Shown here: in pieces, positions 9,318 through 19,053 of the stretch
How the letters are laid out: every line of letters starts with the position of its first letter
How positions within the stretch are numbered: position 1 is the first letter of the stretch
Assembly (NCBI GenBank): GCA_947488085.1
Contig: CANKYI010000001.1
Location: 620,001-684,000, forward strand
Length of the DNA stretch: 64,000 bases
Direction of reading: 5' to 3'
Source: an uncultured Erythrobacter sp.
GTDB taxonomy: Bacteria > Pseudomonadota > Alphaproteobacteria > Sphingomonadales > Sphingomonadaceae
Translations under genes and position numbers: made by a program
Notes under the pieces: model-generated
Told to the model about the DNA's origin: nothing
Databases searched by the model: none
The model's input: only the letters and a program-made list of their open reading frames with translations

Positions 9318-9344
9318 GCACCCTCGGGATGGTCCCGGTGGTGC
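9318..9344 (+). promoter_or_regulatory. Hairpin just before the rplC ribosome binding site
   Basis: GCACC (9318-9322) pairs with GGTGC (9340-9344), and CGGGA (9325-9329) with TCCCG (9333-9337) around a three-base loop. It ends eight bases before AAGGAG of rplC, so it could affect rplC translation. The remaining 200 bases of the rpsJ-rplC gap show no gene. Confidence 0.5.
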
Positions 9345-9366
9345 CTCTGTTAAGGAGTACACGACG

Positions 9367-10170
9367 ATGCGCACAGGCGTGATCGCAAAGAAGGTTGGGA
9401 TGACCCGCCTCTTCCAAGAGGATGGACGGCATGTGCCGGTTACCGTTCTCGCATTGGAAGATTGCCAGGTTGTCTCACACCGCACCGCAGACAATGACGG
9501 CTATTTTGCCGTTCAATTGGGCGCTGGTGAAGCGAAACAGAAAAACGTGGCAAAGCCGCAACGCGAACATTTCGGCAAAGCCGGTGTTGGCTTGAAAGCG
9601 CGCGTTGCTGAATTCCGTGTTGATAGCGAAGAAGGTCTTGTGCCTGTTGGTTCGCTGATCAGCGCCGAGCATTTCGTTGCAGGTCAAAAAGTCGACATCA
9701 CTGGGCACACCCAGGGTAAAGGCTTTGCAGGCGCGATGAAGCGTTGGGGTTTCGGCGGTCTGCGCGCGACGCACGGCGTTTCGATCTCTCACCGTTCGCA
9801 CGGTTCGACGGGTAACCGGCAGGACCCGGGCCGGGTGTTTAAGGGTAAGAAAATGGCTGGTCACATGGGTGATCGCCAACGGACCCAACAAAACCTCGAA
9901 GTTGTGCGCACAGACGCAGAGCGCGGCCTGATCTTCATCAAGGGTTCGGTCCCTGGTGCAAAAAATGGCTGGATGATGATCCGCGACGCGGTCAAGCTCA
10001 AGATGCCTGATGATCTCCCATTCCCCGGGGCTGTGGTTGATACCGCTGCTCCTGTGGCTGAAGAACCCGCTGCTCCTGCTCCAGTCGAAGAGACTGCGGT
10101 TGAAGCGGCTGCTGATACTCCTGCACCGGAAGCTGCTGCTCCCGCCGCAGAAGAGAAGAAGGAAGACTAA
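9367..10170 (+). CDS. rplC: 50S ribosomal protein L3
   Basis: 267 aa. It binds 23S rRNA close to the peptidyl transferase centre and starts 50S assembly. The start at 9367 follows [24 protein letters not shown] is the family start, and the frame upstream is leader. The long loop with [20 protein letters not shown] is intact. Residues 221 to 267 form a tail made almost only of Ala, Pro, Glu and Val, absent from E. coli L3 (209 aa). Followed after three bases by rplD. Confidence 0.97.
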   Translation: MRTGVIAKKVGMTRLFQEDGRHVPVTVLALEDCQVVSHRTADNDGYFAVQLGAGEAKQKNVAKPQREHFGKAGVGLKARVAEFRVDSEEGLVPVGSLISAEHFVAGQKVDITGHTQGKGFAGAMKRWGFGGLRATHGVSISHRSHGSTGNRQDPGRVFKGKKMAGHMGDRQRTQQNLEVVRTDAERGLIFIKGSVPGAKNGWMMIRDAVKLKMPDDLPFPGAVVDTAAPVAEEPAAPAPVEETAVEAAADTPAPEAAAPAAEEKKED

Positions 10171-10173
10171 GCC

Positions 10174-10797
10174 ATGAAGGTGAAGGTCCAAAAAATCGAC
10201 GGGAAGGCGTCAGGCGACATCGAATTGAACGATGCCGTGTTCGGCGTTGAGCCGCGCGCCGACATCCTGCATCGCGTTGTCACGTGGCAGCTCGAAAATC
10301 GCCGCGCTACGGCGCGTCCAACTCGCGAACGTTCCGACGTTGCCCGTACGGGTAAAAAGTTCGGCGCGCAAAAGGGTTCGGGCGGCGCTCGTCACGGTGC
10401 TCGCTCTGCTCCGATCTTTATCGGTGGTGGTAAAGCGCACGGTGCTCGCAAGCGTGACTTTAATCAGTCGCTGAACAAGAAAATCCGCGCACTCGGCCTC
10501 AAAATGGCTCTGTCGACCAAGGCTCAAAGTGGTCTTGTTGTGGTCGACACGCTGACGATCAAAGATGTGAAGACGCAAGCGCTTAAAGGTCAGCTTGATA
10601 AAGCTGGTTACGAGGGCAAGGTCTTGGTCATTGATGGCGAAAGCGTAGACGCAGGCTTCCAAAAGGCTGCTGGTAACCTTCCAGGTGTCAATGTGATGCC
10701 TGCCGCTGGTGCCAACGTTTACGACATCCTCAACCACGACACTTTGGTCCTGACCAAAGACGCGGTTGCGAAGCTGGAGGCCCGGTTCAATGGCTAA
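10174..10797 (+). CDS. rplD: 50S ribosomal protein L4
   Basis: 207 aa. It lines the exit tunnel and in enterobacteria also represses its own operon. The extended loop that reaches the tunnel ([20 protein letters not shown]) and [13 protein letters not shown] are conserved. Its last codons overlap rplW by eight bases, so the two are probably translationally coupled. If the hairpin at 8703 is a feedback site, L4 is the first protein to test. Confidence 0.97.
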   Translation: MKVKVQKIDGKASGDIELNDAVFGVEPRADILHRVVTWQLENRRATARPTRERSDVARTGKKFGAQKGSGGARHGARSAPIFIGGGKAHGARKRDFNQSLNKKIRALGLKMALSTKAQSGLVVVDTLTIKDVKTQALKGQLDKAGYEGKVLVIDGESVDAGFQKAAGNLPGVNVMPAAGANVYDILNHDTLVLTKDAVAKLEARFNG

Positions 10798-11101
10798 AAA
10801 AGACAGCATCGACGCGCGGCACTATGACGTGATCCTCGCACCTCACATCACTGAGAAATCGACCATGGCGTCGGAGCATAATGCAGTGGTGTTCAAGGTG
10901 GCGAATGACGCGACCAAGCCGCAGATCAAAGAGGCAGTCGAGGCGATCTATGAAAAGAAGGTCGTTGCGGTGAACACAATCCTCACCAAGGGAAAGACGA
11001 AGCGTTGGAAGGGCAAGCCTTACAAACGCTCGGATTTCAAGAAGGCAATCGTTACGCTCGCCGAAGGTGAGATGATCGATATCACTGAAGGTGCGAGCTA
11101 A
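10790..11101 (+). CDS. rplW: 50S ribosomal protein L23
   Basis: 103 aa. It sits at the tunnel exit and docks SRP and trigger factor. The start at 10790 lies inside rplD and has CTGGAGG seven bases upstream; the family start [15 protein letters not shown] fixes it, and the eight extra codons upstream belong to rpl[20 protein letters not shown] and [15 protein letters not shown] are typical. The stop shares a base with the rplB start (TAATG). Confidence 0.96.
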   Translation: MAKKDSIDARHYDVILAPHITEKSTMASEHNAVVFKVANDATKPQIKEAVEAIYEKKVVAVNTILTKGKTKRWKGKPYKRSDFKKAIVTLAEGEMIDITEGAS

Positions 11102-11937
11102 TGGCACTCAAGAGTTATAAACCAACTAGCCCGGCTCGCCGTGGCCTGATCCTGATCGACAAATCCGGCCTCCACAAAGGTGGCCCGGTCAAGTCGCTCA
11201 CAGAAGGCAAGCGCAAGACCGGTGGCCGCAACAACAAAGGTCACGTGACGTCACGCGGCATTGCTGGTGGTCACAAGCAGAAATATCGCTTTATCGACTT
11301 CAAGCGTCGCAAGTGGGGCGTCCCTGCGACTGTTGAACGGATCGAATATGATCCCAATCGCACTGCGTTTATCGCATTGCTGAAGTACGAAGATGGCGAC
11401 GTCACTTACATCATTTGCCCACAGCGTTTGGCTGTCGGTGACACGGTGTTGGCTGGTGAGAAAACCGACACGAAGCCTGGCAATGCCATGCTTCTGGCGC
11501 AAATGCCGGTTGGCACAATCTGCCACAACGTAGAGATGAAGCCGGGCAAGGGCGGTCAAATCGCTCGTTCAGCTGGTACCTATGTTCAAGTCGTCGGTCG
11601 TGATCGCGGCATGGTTATGGTTCGCCTGAACTCTGGTGAGCAGCGTTATGTGCGCGGCGATTGCATGGGTACGGTTGGCGCAGTTTCAAACCCTGACAAC
11701 CAGAACCAGAACTTCGGTAAGGCTGGTCGCACCCGTTGGAAGGGCCGTCGCCCTCTGACACGTGGTGTTGCGAAAAACCCTGTTGATCACCCGCATGGTG
11801 GTGGTGAAGGCCGCACCAGCGGTGGCCGTCATCCGGTTACTCCATGGGGCAAGCCAACCAAGGGTGCTCGCACTCGTAAGAATAAGCAGACGGACAAGAT
11901 GATCATCCGTTCGCGTCACGCTAAGAAGAAGAGGTAA
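11101..11937 (+). CDS. rplB: 50S ribosomal protein L2
   Basis: 278 aa, full length. It is needed for subunit joining and peptidyl transfer. The C-terminal string [20 protein letters not shown], with the essential His, is intact, as are [20 protein letters not shown] and the basic end. Coupled to rplW by a one-base overlap and six bases before rpsS. Nothing unusual. Confidence 0.98.
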   Translation: MALKSYKPTSPARRGLILIDKSGLHKGGPVKSLTEGKRKTGGRNNKGHVTSRGIAGGHKQKYRFIDFKRRKWGVPATVERIEYDPNRTAFIALLKYEDGDVTYIICPQRLAVGDTVLAGEKTDTKPGNAMLLAQMPVGTICHNVEMKPGKGGQIARSAGTYVQVVGRDRGMVMVRLNSGEQRYVRGDCMGTVGAVSNPDNQNQNFGKAGRTRWKGRRPLTRGVAKNPVDHPHGGGEGRTSGGRHPVTPWGKPTKGARTRKNKQTDKMIIRSRHAKKKR

Positions 11938-11943
11938 GGCACG

Positions 11944-12219
11944 ATGGCACGTTCCGTCTGGAAAGGTCCGTTTGTCGAACTCAGCCTGCTGAAAAAGGCA
12001 GAGGACGCACAGGAAAACAGCAGCAACAAGCCGATCAAGACTTGGTCGCGTCGCTCAACCATCCTGCCGCAGTTCGTTGGTCTGACGTTCAACGTTTACA
12101 ACGGTCACAAATTCATTCCCGTCTCCGTCTCGGAAGAGATGGTTGGTCACAAGCTCGGCGAATTTTCGCCCACGCGCAGCTTTCCCGGCCATGCGGCTGA
12201 CAAGAAGGGCAAGCGATAA
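11944..12219 (+). CDS. rpsS: 30S ribosomal protein S19
   Basis: 91 aa, full length. It lies in the 30S head near the A-site finger and forms a complex with S13. [40 protein letters not shown] and [19 protein letters not shown] are the family marks. Its stop overlaps the rplV start by one base (TAATG), inside the S10 operon. Confidence 0.97.
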   Translation: MARSVWKGPFVELSLLKKAEDAQENSSNKPIKTWSRRSTILPQFVGLTFNVYNGHKFIPVSVSEEMVGHKLGEFSPTRSFPGHAADKKGKR

Positions 12220-12605
12220 TGGGCAAGGAAAAATCTCCTCGCCGCGTTGGCGATAATGAGGCTCTGGCTGTCGGGACCACCATTCGTGGTTCTGCTCAAA
12301 AGCTGAACCTTGTTGCGCAACTGATCCGCGGCAAGAAGGCCGAAGAGGCTATGAACATCCTCTCCTTTTCAAAAAAGGGCATGGCGCGCGACGCCAGCAA
12401 GGTGCTTGCTTCGGCAATCGCCAATGCGGAAAACAACCACGATCTCGACGTCGACGCTCTGGTCGTTGCTGAGGCTTCGGTGGGCAAGTCGATCACTATG
12501 AAGCGTTTCCACACACGTGGTCGCGGCAAATCGACACGCATCCTGAAACCGTTCAGCAAGCTGCGCATCGTGGTTCGTGAACAAGACGAAGACGAGGACG
12601 CGTAA
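12219..12605 (+). CDS. rplV: 50S ribosomal protein L22
   Basis: 128 aa. It binds all 23S domains, and its beta-hairpin reaches the exit tunnel near the macrolide site. [31 protein letters not shown] and the hairpin [20 protein letters not shown] are conserved. The end is acidic (EQDEDEDA), a little longer than in E. coli (110 aa). Coupled to rpsS by one base; rpsC begins one base after its stop. Confidence 0.97.
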   Translation: MGKEKSPRRVGDNEALAVGTTIRGSAQKLNLVAQLIRGKKAEEAMNILSFSKKGMARDASKVLASAIANAENNHDLDVDALVVAEASVGKSITMKRFHTRGRGKSTRILKPFSKLRIVVREQDEDEDA

Positions 12606-12606
12606 G

Positions 12607-13302
12607 ATGGGTCAGAAGAGCAATCCGATCGGTCTGCGTCTGCAGATCAACCGCACTTGGGACAGCCGCTGGTACGCCGAAGGGCGCGACTATGCTGGTC
12701 TTCTCAAAGAAGACATCGAGATGCGCAAATACATCACGAAGAACCTGCCTCAGGCAGCGATTTCTAAGGTGGTGATTGAGCGTCCGGCCAAGCTGTGCCG
12801 CATCTCAATTTATGCTGCACGTCCCGGCGTCATCATCGGCAAGAAGGGCGCAGACATTGAAAAGCTGCGCGCGAAACTGTCGGCAATGACAACCAGCGAA
12901 GTGAAGCTGAACATCGTTGAAATCCGCAAGCCGGAAATCGATGCCAAGCTCGTTGCACAAGGTGTTGCAGATCAGCTCGTCCGCCGTGTGGCTTTCCGCC
13001 GTGCGATGAAACGCGCTGTGCAATCGGCGCTGCGTCTGGGTGCTGAAGGCATCAAGATCGTATGCGGTGGCCGTCTCGGCGGTGCTGAAATCGCTCGCGT
13101 TGAATGGTACCGCGAAGGTCGCGTGCCGCTTCACACACTGCGTGCCAACATCGATTACGCTGAAACCGAAGCTTTGACCGCTTACGGGATCATCGGGATT
13201 AAAGTGTGGATCTTCAAAGGCGAGATTCTCGCTCACGATCCAACCGCGCAAGACCGTTTGATGATGGAAGCGCAAACTTCCGGCGTCCGGCCTGCTCGTT
13301 GA
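12607..13302 (+). CDS. rpsC: 30S ribosomal protein S3
   Basis: 231 aa. It forms part of the mRNA entry channel and helicase. The start at 12607 is the family start [13 protein letters not shown]; ten extra in-frame codons upstream belong to rplV. The KH domain has [15 protein letters not shown], and [20 protein letters not shown] is intact. Eleven bases before rplP, with GAGG in between. Confidence 0.97.
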   Translation: MGQKSNPIGLRLQINRTWDSRWYAEGRDYAGLLKEDIEMRKYITKNLPQAAISKVVIERPAKLCRISIYAARPGVIIGKKGADIEKLRAKLSAMTTSEVKLNIVEIRKPEIDAKLVAQGVADQLVRRVAFRRAMKRAVQSALRLGAEGIKIVCGGRLGGAEIARVEWYREGRVPLHTLRANIDYAETEALTAYGIIGIKVWIFKGEILAHDPTAQDRLMMEAQTSGVRPAR

Positions 13303-13313
13303 GGTAAAAGACA

Positions 13314-13748
13314 ATGCTGCAACCGAAGAAAACCAAATATCGCAAGGCCTTTAAGGGCCGGATCAAAGGCGATGCAAAGGGCGGCACTACGCTGAACTTT
13401 GGCGCTTATGGCCTCAAAGCTTTGGAGCCCGATCGCCTTACAGCACGTCAGATCGAAGCTGCGCGTCGTGCGATTACTCGCGCGATGAAGCGTCAGGGTC
13501 GTCTCTGGATCCGCGTCTTCCCAGACGTGCCAGTGTCCAAGAAACCTGCCGAGGTTCGTCAGGGTAAGGGCAAGGGCTCAGTTGAATATTGGGCTGCACG
13601 GGTAAAACCGGGCCGCATCCTGTTCGAGCTTGACGGTGTACCGGGTCCGGTCGCTGCTCTGGCATTCGAACGCGCGGCGATGAAGCTGCCGATCAAAACC
13701 AAGGTCGTCGCCCGTTTCGGTGACACCTCGCACCTCGGAGGCGAATGA
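13314..13748 (+). CDS. rplP: 50S ribosomal protein L16
   Basis: 144 aa. It binds 5S and 23S rRNA and helps place tRNA at the A and P sites. [59 protein letters not shown] and [20 protein letters not shown] are conserved. In this E. coli-like form, [12 protein letters not shown] includes the Arg region that YcfD hydroxylates in E. coli; I cannot tell if that happens here. Overlaps rpmC slightly. Confidence 0.97.
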   Translation: MLQPKKTKYRKAFKGRIKGDAKGGTTLNFGAYGLKALEPDRLTARQIEAARRAITRAMKRQGRLWIRVFPDVPVSKKPAEVRQGKGKGSVEYWAARVKPGRILFELDGVPGPVAALAFERAAMKLPIKTKVVARFGDTSHLGGE

Positions 13749-13972
13749 TGGCTACTAAGACCTCAAGCGCAGAAGACCTTCGCACCAAGACCGATGATCA
13801 GCTTTCTGCTGAGCTCACCGATCTGAAGAAAGAGCAGTTCAACTTGCGCTTTCAAGCTGCGACCAACCAGCTCGAGAAGCCGTCGCGTATTCGCGAAGTG
13901 CGCCGCTCGATTGCTCAGATCAAGACGCTTCAAAATGAGCGCGTGGCGAAAGCCGCCGCTGAAAAAGCGTAA
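13748..13972 (+). CDS. rpmC: 50S ribosomal protein L29
   Basis: 74 aa; a small two-helix protein at the tunnel exit beside L23. Two ATGs stand in tandem (13745 and 13748). GGAGG ends at 13741, which gives six bases to the second and only three to the first, so I prefer 13748. The core [20 protein letters not shown] and [20 protein letters not shown] is typical. Ends with an Ala/Lys-rich stretch; ten bases before rpsQ. Confidence 0.93.
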   Translation: MATKTSSAEDLRTKTDDQLSAELTDLKKEQFNLRFQAATNQLEKPSRIREVRRSIAQIKTLQNERVAKAAAEKA

Positions 13973-13982
13973 GGAGTAGACA

Positions 13983-14273
13983 ATGCCGAAACGTATTCTG
14001 GTCGGGACTGTCACCTCTGACAAGACTGACAAAACCGTGACCGTTCTGGTTGAGCGCAAGGTGAAGCACCCGCTTTATGCGAAGATTATTCGCCGCTCTA
14101 AGAAGTATCACGCGCATGACGAAACCAACGAATTCACGGTTGGTGACGTGGTGCGGATCGAAGAGACCAAGCCGATCTCCAAGACGAAGACCTGGGCCGT
14201 GAAGGACCGGGTTGTCGCAGGCGGCGTACAAGCCGTTGAAGCAGACCTCGATGTTGAGGCTGCTGGGAATTAA
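13983..14273 (+). CDS. rpsQ: 30S ribosomal protein S17
   Basis: 96 aa. It binds the 5' domain of 16S rRNA early in assembly. [40 protein letters not shown] and [19 protein letters not shown] are conserved; the oligonucleotide-binding fold is complete. About 12 residues longer than E. coli S17, with an acidic end. AAGGAGTAGACA precedes the ATG. The gap of 69 bases to rplN is one of the longer ones in this operon. Confidence 0.97.
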   Translation: MPKRILVGTVTSDKTDKTVTVLVERKVKHPLYAKIIRRSKKYHAHDETNEFTVGDVVRIEETKPISKTKTWAVKDRVVAGGVQAVEADLDVEAAGN

Positions 14274-14342
14274 TTGACGCAGGAACTGCCGGGCACCCGA
14301 TAGAAGGGGCGTCTCGGCAAGCCAAGAGAAGGAACCGGATCC

Positions 14343-14711
14343 ATGATCCAGATGCAATCCAATCTCGACGTCGCGGACAATAGCGGCGCAAAGCGCGTCC
14401 AGTGCATTAAAGTGCTGGGCGGCTCTAAGCGCCGGTTTGCCTCCGTTGGCGACGTGATCGTGGTTTCCGTCAAGGAAGCCCAACCACGCGCAAAGGTGAA
14501 GAAGGGCGACGTCCATCGCGCTGTCATCGTTCGCACTCGCAAAGAAGTTCGTCGTGCAGACGGCAGCGTAATCCGCTTCGACAGCAATGCTGCTGTTTTG
14601 GTCAATAAGAGCGAAGAGCCAATCGGCACTCGTATCTTTGGCCCAGTGGTTCGCGAACTGCGCGGACGCGGCTTTATGAAAATCATTTCGCTCGCTCCGG
14701 AGGTGCTCTAA
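14343..14711 (+). CDS. rplN: 50S ribosomal protein L14
   Basis: 122 aa, full length. It forms an intersubunit bridge and is the contact of silencing factor Rsf[40 protein letters not shown] and [13 protein letters not shown] [20 protein letters not shown] are typical. Start of the spc gene set; two bases before rplX. AGAAGGAACCGGATCC precedes the ATG. Confidence 0.97.
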   Translation: MIQMQSNLDVADNSGAKRVQCIKVLGGSKRRFASVGDVIVVSVKEAQPRAKVKKGDVHRAVIVRTRKEVRRADGSVIRFDSNAAVLVNKSEEPIGTRIFGPVVRELRGRGFMKIISLAPEVL

Positions 14712-14713
14712 TC

Positions 14714-15034
14714 ATGGGTGCTGCACGTATCAAAAAAGGCGACAGCGTCGTTGTGCTTTCTGGCAAGGATAAGGGCCGCACTGGCACCGTCCAACAGGTC
14801 ATGCCCAAAGATGGCAAGGTCCTGGTCGAAGGCGTCAATGTCGCGACCCGTCACCGCAAGCCAAGTCAAGCCAATCCACAAGGTGGCATCGATCGCACTC
14901 CTGCACCGATGCACATCTCGAAGGTTGCGTTGGCTGATCCTAAGGATGGCAGCGCAACCCGCGTCCGTTTCGAAGTGAAGGACGGCAAGAAGGTTCGCGT
15001 CGCTGTAAAGAGTGGGGAGGTCATCAATGACTGA
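14714..15034 (+). CDS. rplX: 50S ribosomal protein L24
   Basis: 106 aa. It nucleates 50S assembly at the 5' end of 23S rRNA. The KOW motif [20 protein letters not shown] is clear at residues 7-26, and [14 protein letters not shown] and [11 protein letters not shown] follow. Its last eight bases overlap the rplE start, so coupling is likely. Confidence 0.97.
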   Translation: MGAARIKKGDSVVVLSGKDKGRTGTVQQVMPKDGKVLVEGVNVATRHRKPSQANPQGGIDRTPAPMHISKVALADPKDGSATRVRFEVKDGKKVRVAVKSGEVIND

Positions 15035-15608
15035 CACTTACGCTCCGCGCCTCAAGGCGAAGTTCGAAGACGAAATCGTCAAGGCGATGACGGAAAAGTT
15101 CGGTTACACTAACCGTCTTCAGGTCCCTAAGATCGAAAAGATCACGCTCAATATGGGTGTGGGTGAGGCGTCTCAGGACAAGAAGAAGATCCAGACAGCT
15201 GCCGAAGAAATGGCGCTGATTGCGGGCCAGAAGCCTGTCATCACCAAGGCCAAGAAATCAATCGCTCAGTTCAAACTGCGCGATGGCATGCCGATTGGTT
15301 GCAAGGTGAACTTGCGCCGTGACCGTATGTACGAATTTCTCGATCGTCTTGTGACCATCGCAATGCCGCGTATTCGCGACTTTCGTGGTCTCAACGCCAA
15401 GTCTTTTGACGGTCGTGGCAACTACGCCATGGGCATCAAAGAGCAGATCATCTTCCCAGAGATCAGCTATGACAAAATCGACAAAGTGCGCGGGATGGAC
15501 ATTATTGTGACCACCACTGCGAAAACCGACGAAGAGGCGCGCGAACTCCTGCGTCTGTTCGGCTTCCCGTTCGAAGGCGAAGCTGACCAGAAGAAGGAAG
15601 CGGCGTAA
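15027..15608 (+). CDS. rplE: 50S ribosomal protein L5
   Basis: 193 aa. It binds 5S rRNA and contacts P-site tRNA. The start at 15027 follows GGGGAGG and lies inside the end of rplX; five further codons upstream are rpl[60 protein letters not shown] and [20 protein letters not shown] are conserved. It carries a Lys/Ala tail beyond the usual end. Followed after 51 bases by rpsN. Confidence 0.97.
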   Translation: MTDTYAPRLKAKFEDEIVKAMTEKFGYTNRLQVPKIEKITLNMGVGEASQDKKKIQTAAEEMALIAGQKPVITKAKKSIAQFKLRDGMPIGCKVNLRRDRMYEFLDRLVTIAMPRIRDFRGLNAKSFDGRGNYAMGIKEQIIFPEISYDKIDKVRGMDIIVTTTAKTDEEARELLRLFGFPFEGEADQKKEAA

Positions 15609-15659
15609 GCCGCCGGCCATTTCGATGCACACAACACAAGAGAAGAGAGCTTAAGTCCA

Positions 15660-15965
15660 ATGGCGAAACTGAGTTCGATCAATAAGAATGAGCGTCGCAA
15701 GAAGCTCGTTAAGAAGTACGCAGCAAAGTACGAGAAGCTAAAGGCAATCGCAGATGACGAGAGCCTTGATGAAGGCGAGCGTTTGATGGCACGCCTGAAA
15801 ATGGCTGAGATCCCCCGCAACGGGAATCCCACTCGCGTGCGCAACCGCTGTGCAACCACCGGCCGCCCACGCGGCTATTACCGCAAGTTCGGCATCAACC
15901 GCATCGAACTGCGTCAACTCGGCACCCGGGGCATGATCCCTGGTCTGACCAAGTCGAGCTGGTGA
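15660..15965 (+). CDS. rpsN: 30S ribosomal protein S14, zinc-free long form
   Basis: 101 aa. It lies in the 30S head. This is the long form without the CxxC pairs of zinc-binding S14; only one Cys is present ([18 protein letters not shown]). The end [11 protein letters not shown] is diagnostic. Eleven bases before rpsH, with GAGGA in the gap. Confidence 0.97.
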   Translation: MAKLSSINKNERRKKLVKKYAAKYEKLKAIADDESLDEGERLMARLKMAEIPRNGNPTRVRNRCATTGRPRGYYRKFGINRIELRQLGTRGMIPGLTKSSW

Positions 15966-15976
15966 GGAATTTGTAG

Positions 15977-16372
15977 ATGGCTATGACCGATCCCTTGGGT
16001 GACATGCTCACCCGCATCCGCAACGGCCAGCGTGCGAAAAAGGACAGTGTCCTTTCGCCCGCGTCAAAGCTGCGTGCGAACGTTCTCGAAGTTCTGACAC
16101 GGGAAGGCTACATCCGTGGCTATTCCGAAGATGACACAGGTAAGCACGCTGCATTGCGCATTGAGCTGAAATATTTTGAAGGCGAGCCGGCGATTAAGCA
16201 CGTCGCGCGCGTTTCCAAGCCTGGCCGCCGCGTCTATTCGGGTTCGAAGGAACTTCCGACTGTGCGCAACGGCCTTGGTATTACCATCGTCTCGACCCCG
16301 CGTGGTGTCCTTTCGGACAACGAAGCGCGTGACAACAAGGTCGGCGGCGAAGTTCTTGCGGAGGTCTTCTGA
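15977..16372 (+). CDS. rpsH: 30S ribosomal protein S8
   Basis: 131 aa, full length. It binds the central domain of 16S rRNA, and in E. coli it also represses the spc operon. [19 protein letters not shown] and [20 protein letters not shown] are typical, as is [20 protein letters not shown] near the end. An ATG two codons downstream (15983) is possible, but GAGGA sits eight bases from 15977. Overlaps rplF by one base (TGATG). Confidence 0.97.
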   Translation: MAMTDPLGDMLTRIRNGQRAKKDSVLSPASKLRANVLEVLTREGYIRGYSEDDTGKHAALRIELKYFEGEPAIKHVARVSKPGRRVYSGSKELPTVRNGLGITIVSTPRGVLSDNEARDNKVGGEVLAEVF

Positions 16373-16905
16373 TGAGCCGCATTGGTAAAAAAGCGGTCGC
16401 GATGCCAGCTGGTGTCACCGCAAACATCGACAATGGCACGCTCAGTGTGAAGGGTCCTAAGGGCACTCTTTCAATGGGTATGTCTGACCTGATCGATTAC
16501 AATATCGGTGATGGTGAGATTGCGGTCAAACCCGCCAATGACAGCAAGCAAGCACGCGCCTTTTGGGGCATGCAGCGCACTTTGGTGTCGAATCTGGTTG
16601 AAGGTGTGACCGAGGGTTTCACAAAGACGCTTGAGATTTCAGGCGTTGGTTATCGTGCCAAAGCGCAGGGTAAGACTTTGAAGCTGGAACTCGGTTTCAG
16701 CCATGATGTCGATCTCACTGTGCCTGAAGGTATCGAAGTGAAAACTCCCGATCAAACCACGGTTGAGATTTCGGGCATGGATAAACAGACCGTTGGTCAG
16801 TTTGCCGCAGAGATCCGCGAATGGCGCAAGCCTGAGCCTTATAAGGGCAAGGGCATCAAGTATCGCGGCGAGTATATCTTCCGCAAGGAAGGGAAGAAGA
16901 AGTAA
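16372..16905 (+). CDS. rplF: 50S ribosomal protein L6
   Basis: 177 aa, full length. It sits near the sarcin-ricin loop and the factor-binding site. [50 protein letters not shown] and the C-terminal [20 protein letters not shown] are conserved. Coupled to rpsH by one base; rplR starts one base after the stop. Confidence 0.97.
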   Translation: MSRIGKKAVAMPAGVTANIDNGTLSVKGPKGTLSMGMSDLIDYNIGDGEIAVKPANDSKQARAFWGMQRTLVSNLVEGVTEGFTKTLEISGVGYRAKAQGKTLKLELGFSHDVDLTVPEGIEVKTPDQTTVEISGMDKQTVGQFAAEIREWRKPEPYKGKGIKYRGEYIFRKEGKKK

Positions 16906-16906
16906 G

Positions 16907-17251
16907 ATGGCAAAACTTTCCCTCTTTGAACGGCGTCGCCGCCGGGTCCGCACCGCGCTCCGCGCGCGTTCGGGCGACAAGCCACGCTTGTCAGTGCATC
17001 GCACTGGCCGTCACATTTACGCTCAGATCATCGATGATGCGGCGGGCAAGACCGTTGCTGCAGCGTCTACACTGGGCGCAAAGGCCAGCGGCGCGAATGT
17101 CGATGCCGCTGTGCAAGTTGGCAAGGATATTGCCAGTGCTGCGAAGAAAGCTGGCGTGACCACTGTCGTGTTTGATCGCGGCGGGTTCCTGTTTCATGGC
17201 CGCGTTAAAGCGTTGGCCGATGCCGCTCGTGAAGGCGGGCTGGAGTTCTGA
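16907..17251 (+). CDS. rplR: 50S ribosomal protein L18
   Basis: 114 aa. It brings 5S rRNA to the 50S subunit together with L5. The start at 16907 gives the family start [20 protein letters not shown]; the long frame upstream lies in rplF and is rejected. [20 protein letters not shown] and [20 protein letters not shown] are typical. Its stop overlaps the rpsE start (TGATG). Confidence 0.97.
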   Translation: MAKLSLFERRRRRVRTALRARSGDKPRLSVHRTGRHIYAQIIDDAAGKTVAAASTLGAKASGANVDAAVQVGKDIASAAKKAGVTTVVFDRGGFLFHGRVKALADAAREGGLEF

Positions 17252-18036
17252 TGATGGCCGAAAACGAAAACAAACCTGAAACCACTCCTGAGACCGCTGC
17301 TCCAGCAGATGCGGCACCGGCTCCAGCTGCGGCTGATACGGCTCCTGCTGCTGAGGCTGCACCGGCGGCTGCTCCTGCTGAGGAGCAACGTCAGGGTCGC
17401 GGTCGTGGACGTGGTGGCAACCGTGACGGTGGCCGCGACGGTAAGGGCCGTGGTCGCGGAGGCCGTGATGGCAACCGTGGTCGCCGCGAGGAAGAAGATG
17501 ATGGCATCATCGAAAAGCTCGTTCACATCAACCGCGTCTCCAAGACGGTGAAGGGTGGTAAGCGCTTTGGTTTTGCCGCACTCGTCGTCGTTGGCGATGG
17601 TCAGGGCCGCGTTGGTTTTGGTAAAGGTAAGGCACGCGAAGTGCCTGAAGCTATCACCAAGGCAACCGCTGCTGCGCGCAAAAAGATGATCCGCGTTGCT
17701 CTTAAAGAAGGCCGCACGCTGCACCATGACGGCAATGGTCGTTTTGGTGCCGGCAAGGTGACCATTCGCACAGCACCTCCGGGAACTGGTATCATTGCCG
17801 GTGGTCCGATGCGTGCCGTGTTCGAAAGCCTGGGTGTGGCCGATGTTGTGACCAAGTCGGTTGGTACTTCAAATCCATACAACATGATCCGCGCCACCTT
17901 CGACGCGCTGACTGATCAGACTTCACCAAAGTCTGTGGCTCAGCGTCGCGGTAAGAAAGTCGCCGACCTTCTCGGTCGCGGCGGTCAGGTGAGCGAAGCC
18001 GAAGCGGCGGTCGATGCCGCTGCGATCGCAGAGTAA
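17251..18036 (+). CDS. rpsE: 30S ribosomal protein S5 with long RG-rich N-terminus
   Basis: 261 aa, against 167 in E. coli. The S5 core begins near residue 86 ([20 protein letters not shown]) and is complete, with [20 protein letters not shown] and the fidelity region intact. Before it lie about 45 residues made of Ala, Pro and acidic residues, then about 35 residues of Arg/Gly repeats ([20 protein letters not shown] and on). The extension is in frame with rplR overlap and a normal start, so it is real coding sequence. ATG 17254 is an equal choice. RG-rich tails usually bind RNA. Confidence 0.96.
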   Translation: MMAENENKPETTPETAAPADAAPAPAAADTAPAAEAAPAAAPAEEQRQGRGRGRGGNRDGGRDGKGRGRGGRDGNRGRREEEDDGIIEKLVHINRVSKTVKGGKRFGFAALVVVGDGQGRVGFGKGKAREVPEAITKATAAARKKMIRVALKEGRTLHHDGNGRFGAGKVTIRTAPPGTGIIAGGPMRAVFESLGVADVVTKSVGTSNPYNMIRATFDALTDQTSPKSVAQRRGKKVADLLGRGGQVSEAEAAVDAAAIAE

Positions 18037-18054
18037 GACAGGGGAGTACCTGAG

Positions 18055-18231
18055 ATGGCTACCGTCAAGATCAAGCAGATCGGTTCACCGATCCGCCGTC
18101 CCGAAAGCCAGCGCAAGATCCTCATCGGTCTTGGGTTGAACAAGATGCACAAAGTCGTCGAGCGTCAGGATACACCTGAAGTTCGCGGTGCGATCGCCAA
18201 GATCCCGCATCTGGTCCAGGTTGTCGACTAA
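18055..18231 (+). CDS. rpmD: 50S ribosomal protein L30
   Basis: 58 aa: starts [20 protein letters not shown], continues [20 protein letters not shown] and ends [10 protein letters not shown] small peripheral 50S protein, present in the usual place after rpsE, with GGGGAGTACCTGAG before the ATG. An intrinsic terminator 25 bases downstream ends the transcript here, before rplO. Confidence 0.96.
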   Translation: MATVKIKQIGSPIRRPESQRKILIGLGLNKMHKVVERQDTPEVRGAIAKIPHLVQVVD

Positions 18232-18256
18232 GCGCGACGACGAACACATTAAGAAA

Positions 18257-18291
18257 GCCCGCTATGCGATCATCGCATGGCGGGCTTTTTT
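18257..18291 (+). terminator. Intrinsic terminator after rpmD
   Basis: GCCCGC (18257-18262) pairs with GCGGGC (18280-18285), with ATGCG/CGCAT inside, followed by six T. A textbook Rho-independent terminator that splits the spc gene set. Confidence 0.9.
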
Positions 18292-18433
18292 GTGCTCGGC
18301 GGCGAAGCAGTAGGTAGTCTTGCGGAGGCTACTAAGCTGTCGTCTTCATGCAATTTTTGGCGATGATCGACTGCTACACAATGGCTTAGCGACGATGGCG
18401 GTTGTGCTGATTGATCAAAAGAGGGGGTTTTAA

Positions 18434-18889
18434 ATGGCTGGGAAGATTATGAAATTCGGAATTGCGGGCGTTTGTGCGGCAGTTGTCGCTATGGGTGCGG
18501 CGGCGCCTACAATTGCGCAAAGCTCATATGAGCAGGAGGTCAACCGTCTCCTCAATCTGACACAGAATATCGCCAATTCGCGCGGATTTTCCTCCTCGCA
18601 TTCGCGTTATAACGGTCAGCTCAACACCAATCGCGAAGACACAGTCACGCTCGATCTTTATGCTGGAACCAGCTACATGATGGTCGCTCAATGCGACCGC
18701 GATTGCTCGGATATCGACATGTGGCTTTATGATGAGAACGGCAATCTGATCGATTCAGATGTGTTGGTTGATGACACGCCGATCGTGGAAGTGACACCGC
18801 GTCGCAACGCGCGCTTTTCGCTGCGTACGCGCATGATCACATGCAGTGTGGAGCCATGCTATTATGGCATCGGCGTCTACGCGCGTTAA
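18434..18889 (+). CDS. Secreted protein, pre-peptidase C-terminal-like fold
   Basis: 151 aa. A signal peptide (FGIAGVCAAVVAMGAAAPTIAQ) leaves a mature protein of about 120 residues. The second half has two Cys pairs (QCDRDC and TCSVEPC), a DIDMWLYDENGNLIDSD strand pattern and a closing YYGIGVYAR. These resemble bacterial PPC domains, beta-sandwiches found at the ends of secreted peptidases; this is a resemblance, not an assignment. GAGGGGG precedes the ATG. The gene sits between rpmD and rplO, where the standard spc operon has nothing, with terminators on both sides, so it is expressed on its own. Confidence 0.8.
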   Translation: MAGKIMKFGIAGVCAAVVAMGAAAPTIAQSSYEQEVNRLLNLTQNIANSRGFSSSHSRYNGQLNTNREDTVTLDLYAGTSYMMVAQCDRDCSDIDMWLYDENGNLIDSDVLVDDTPIVEVTPRRNARFSLRTRMITCSVEPCYYGIGVYAR

Positions 18890-18909
18890 GGCAGAACAAA
18901 GTTTTCAGC

Positions 18910-18947
18910 GGCGGGCTGCGCGTTATGCGTGGTCCGCCTTTTGCTTT
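18910..18947 (+). terminator. Probable terminator after the secreted-protein gene
   Basis: GGCGG (18910-18914) pairs with CCGCC (18934-18938), followed by TTTTGCTTTT. It would insulate rplO from the gene before it. Confidence 0.6.
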
Positions 18948-19053
18948 TCTCGGCATTGCTCCTTGCGCGCGCACGCATCCTGAGCTATCGGCCCCGCTTC
19001 CAACAGCGCGCAGCTCCAATTGGGGAGCCGTATGAAAGCGAAAGCGAGTGCAC

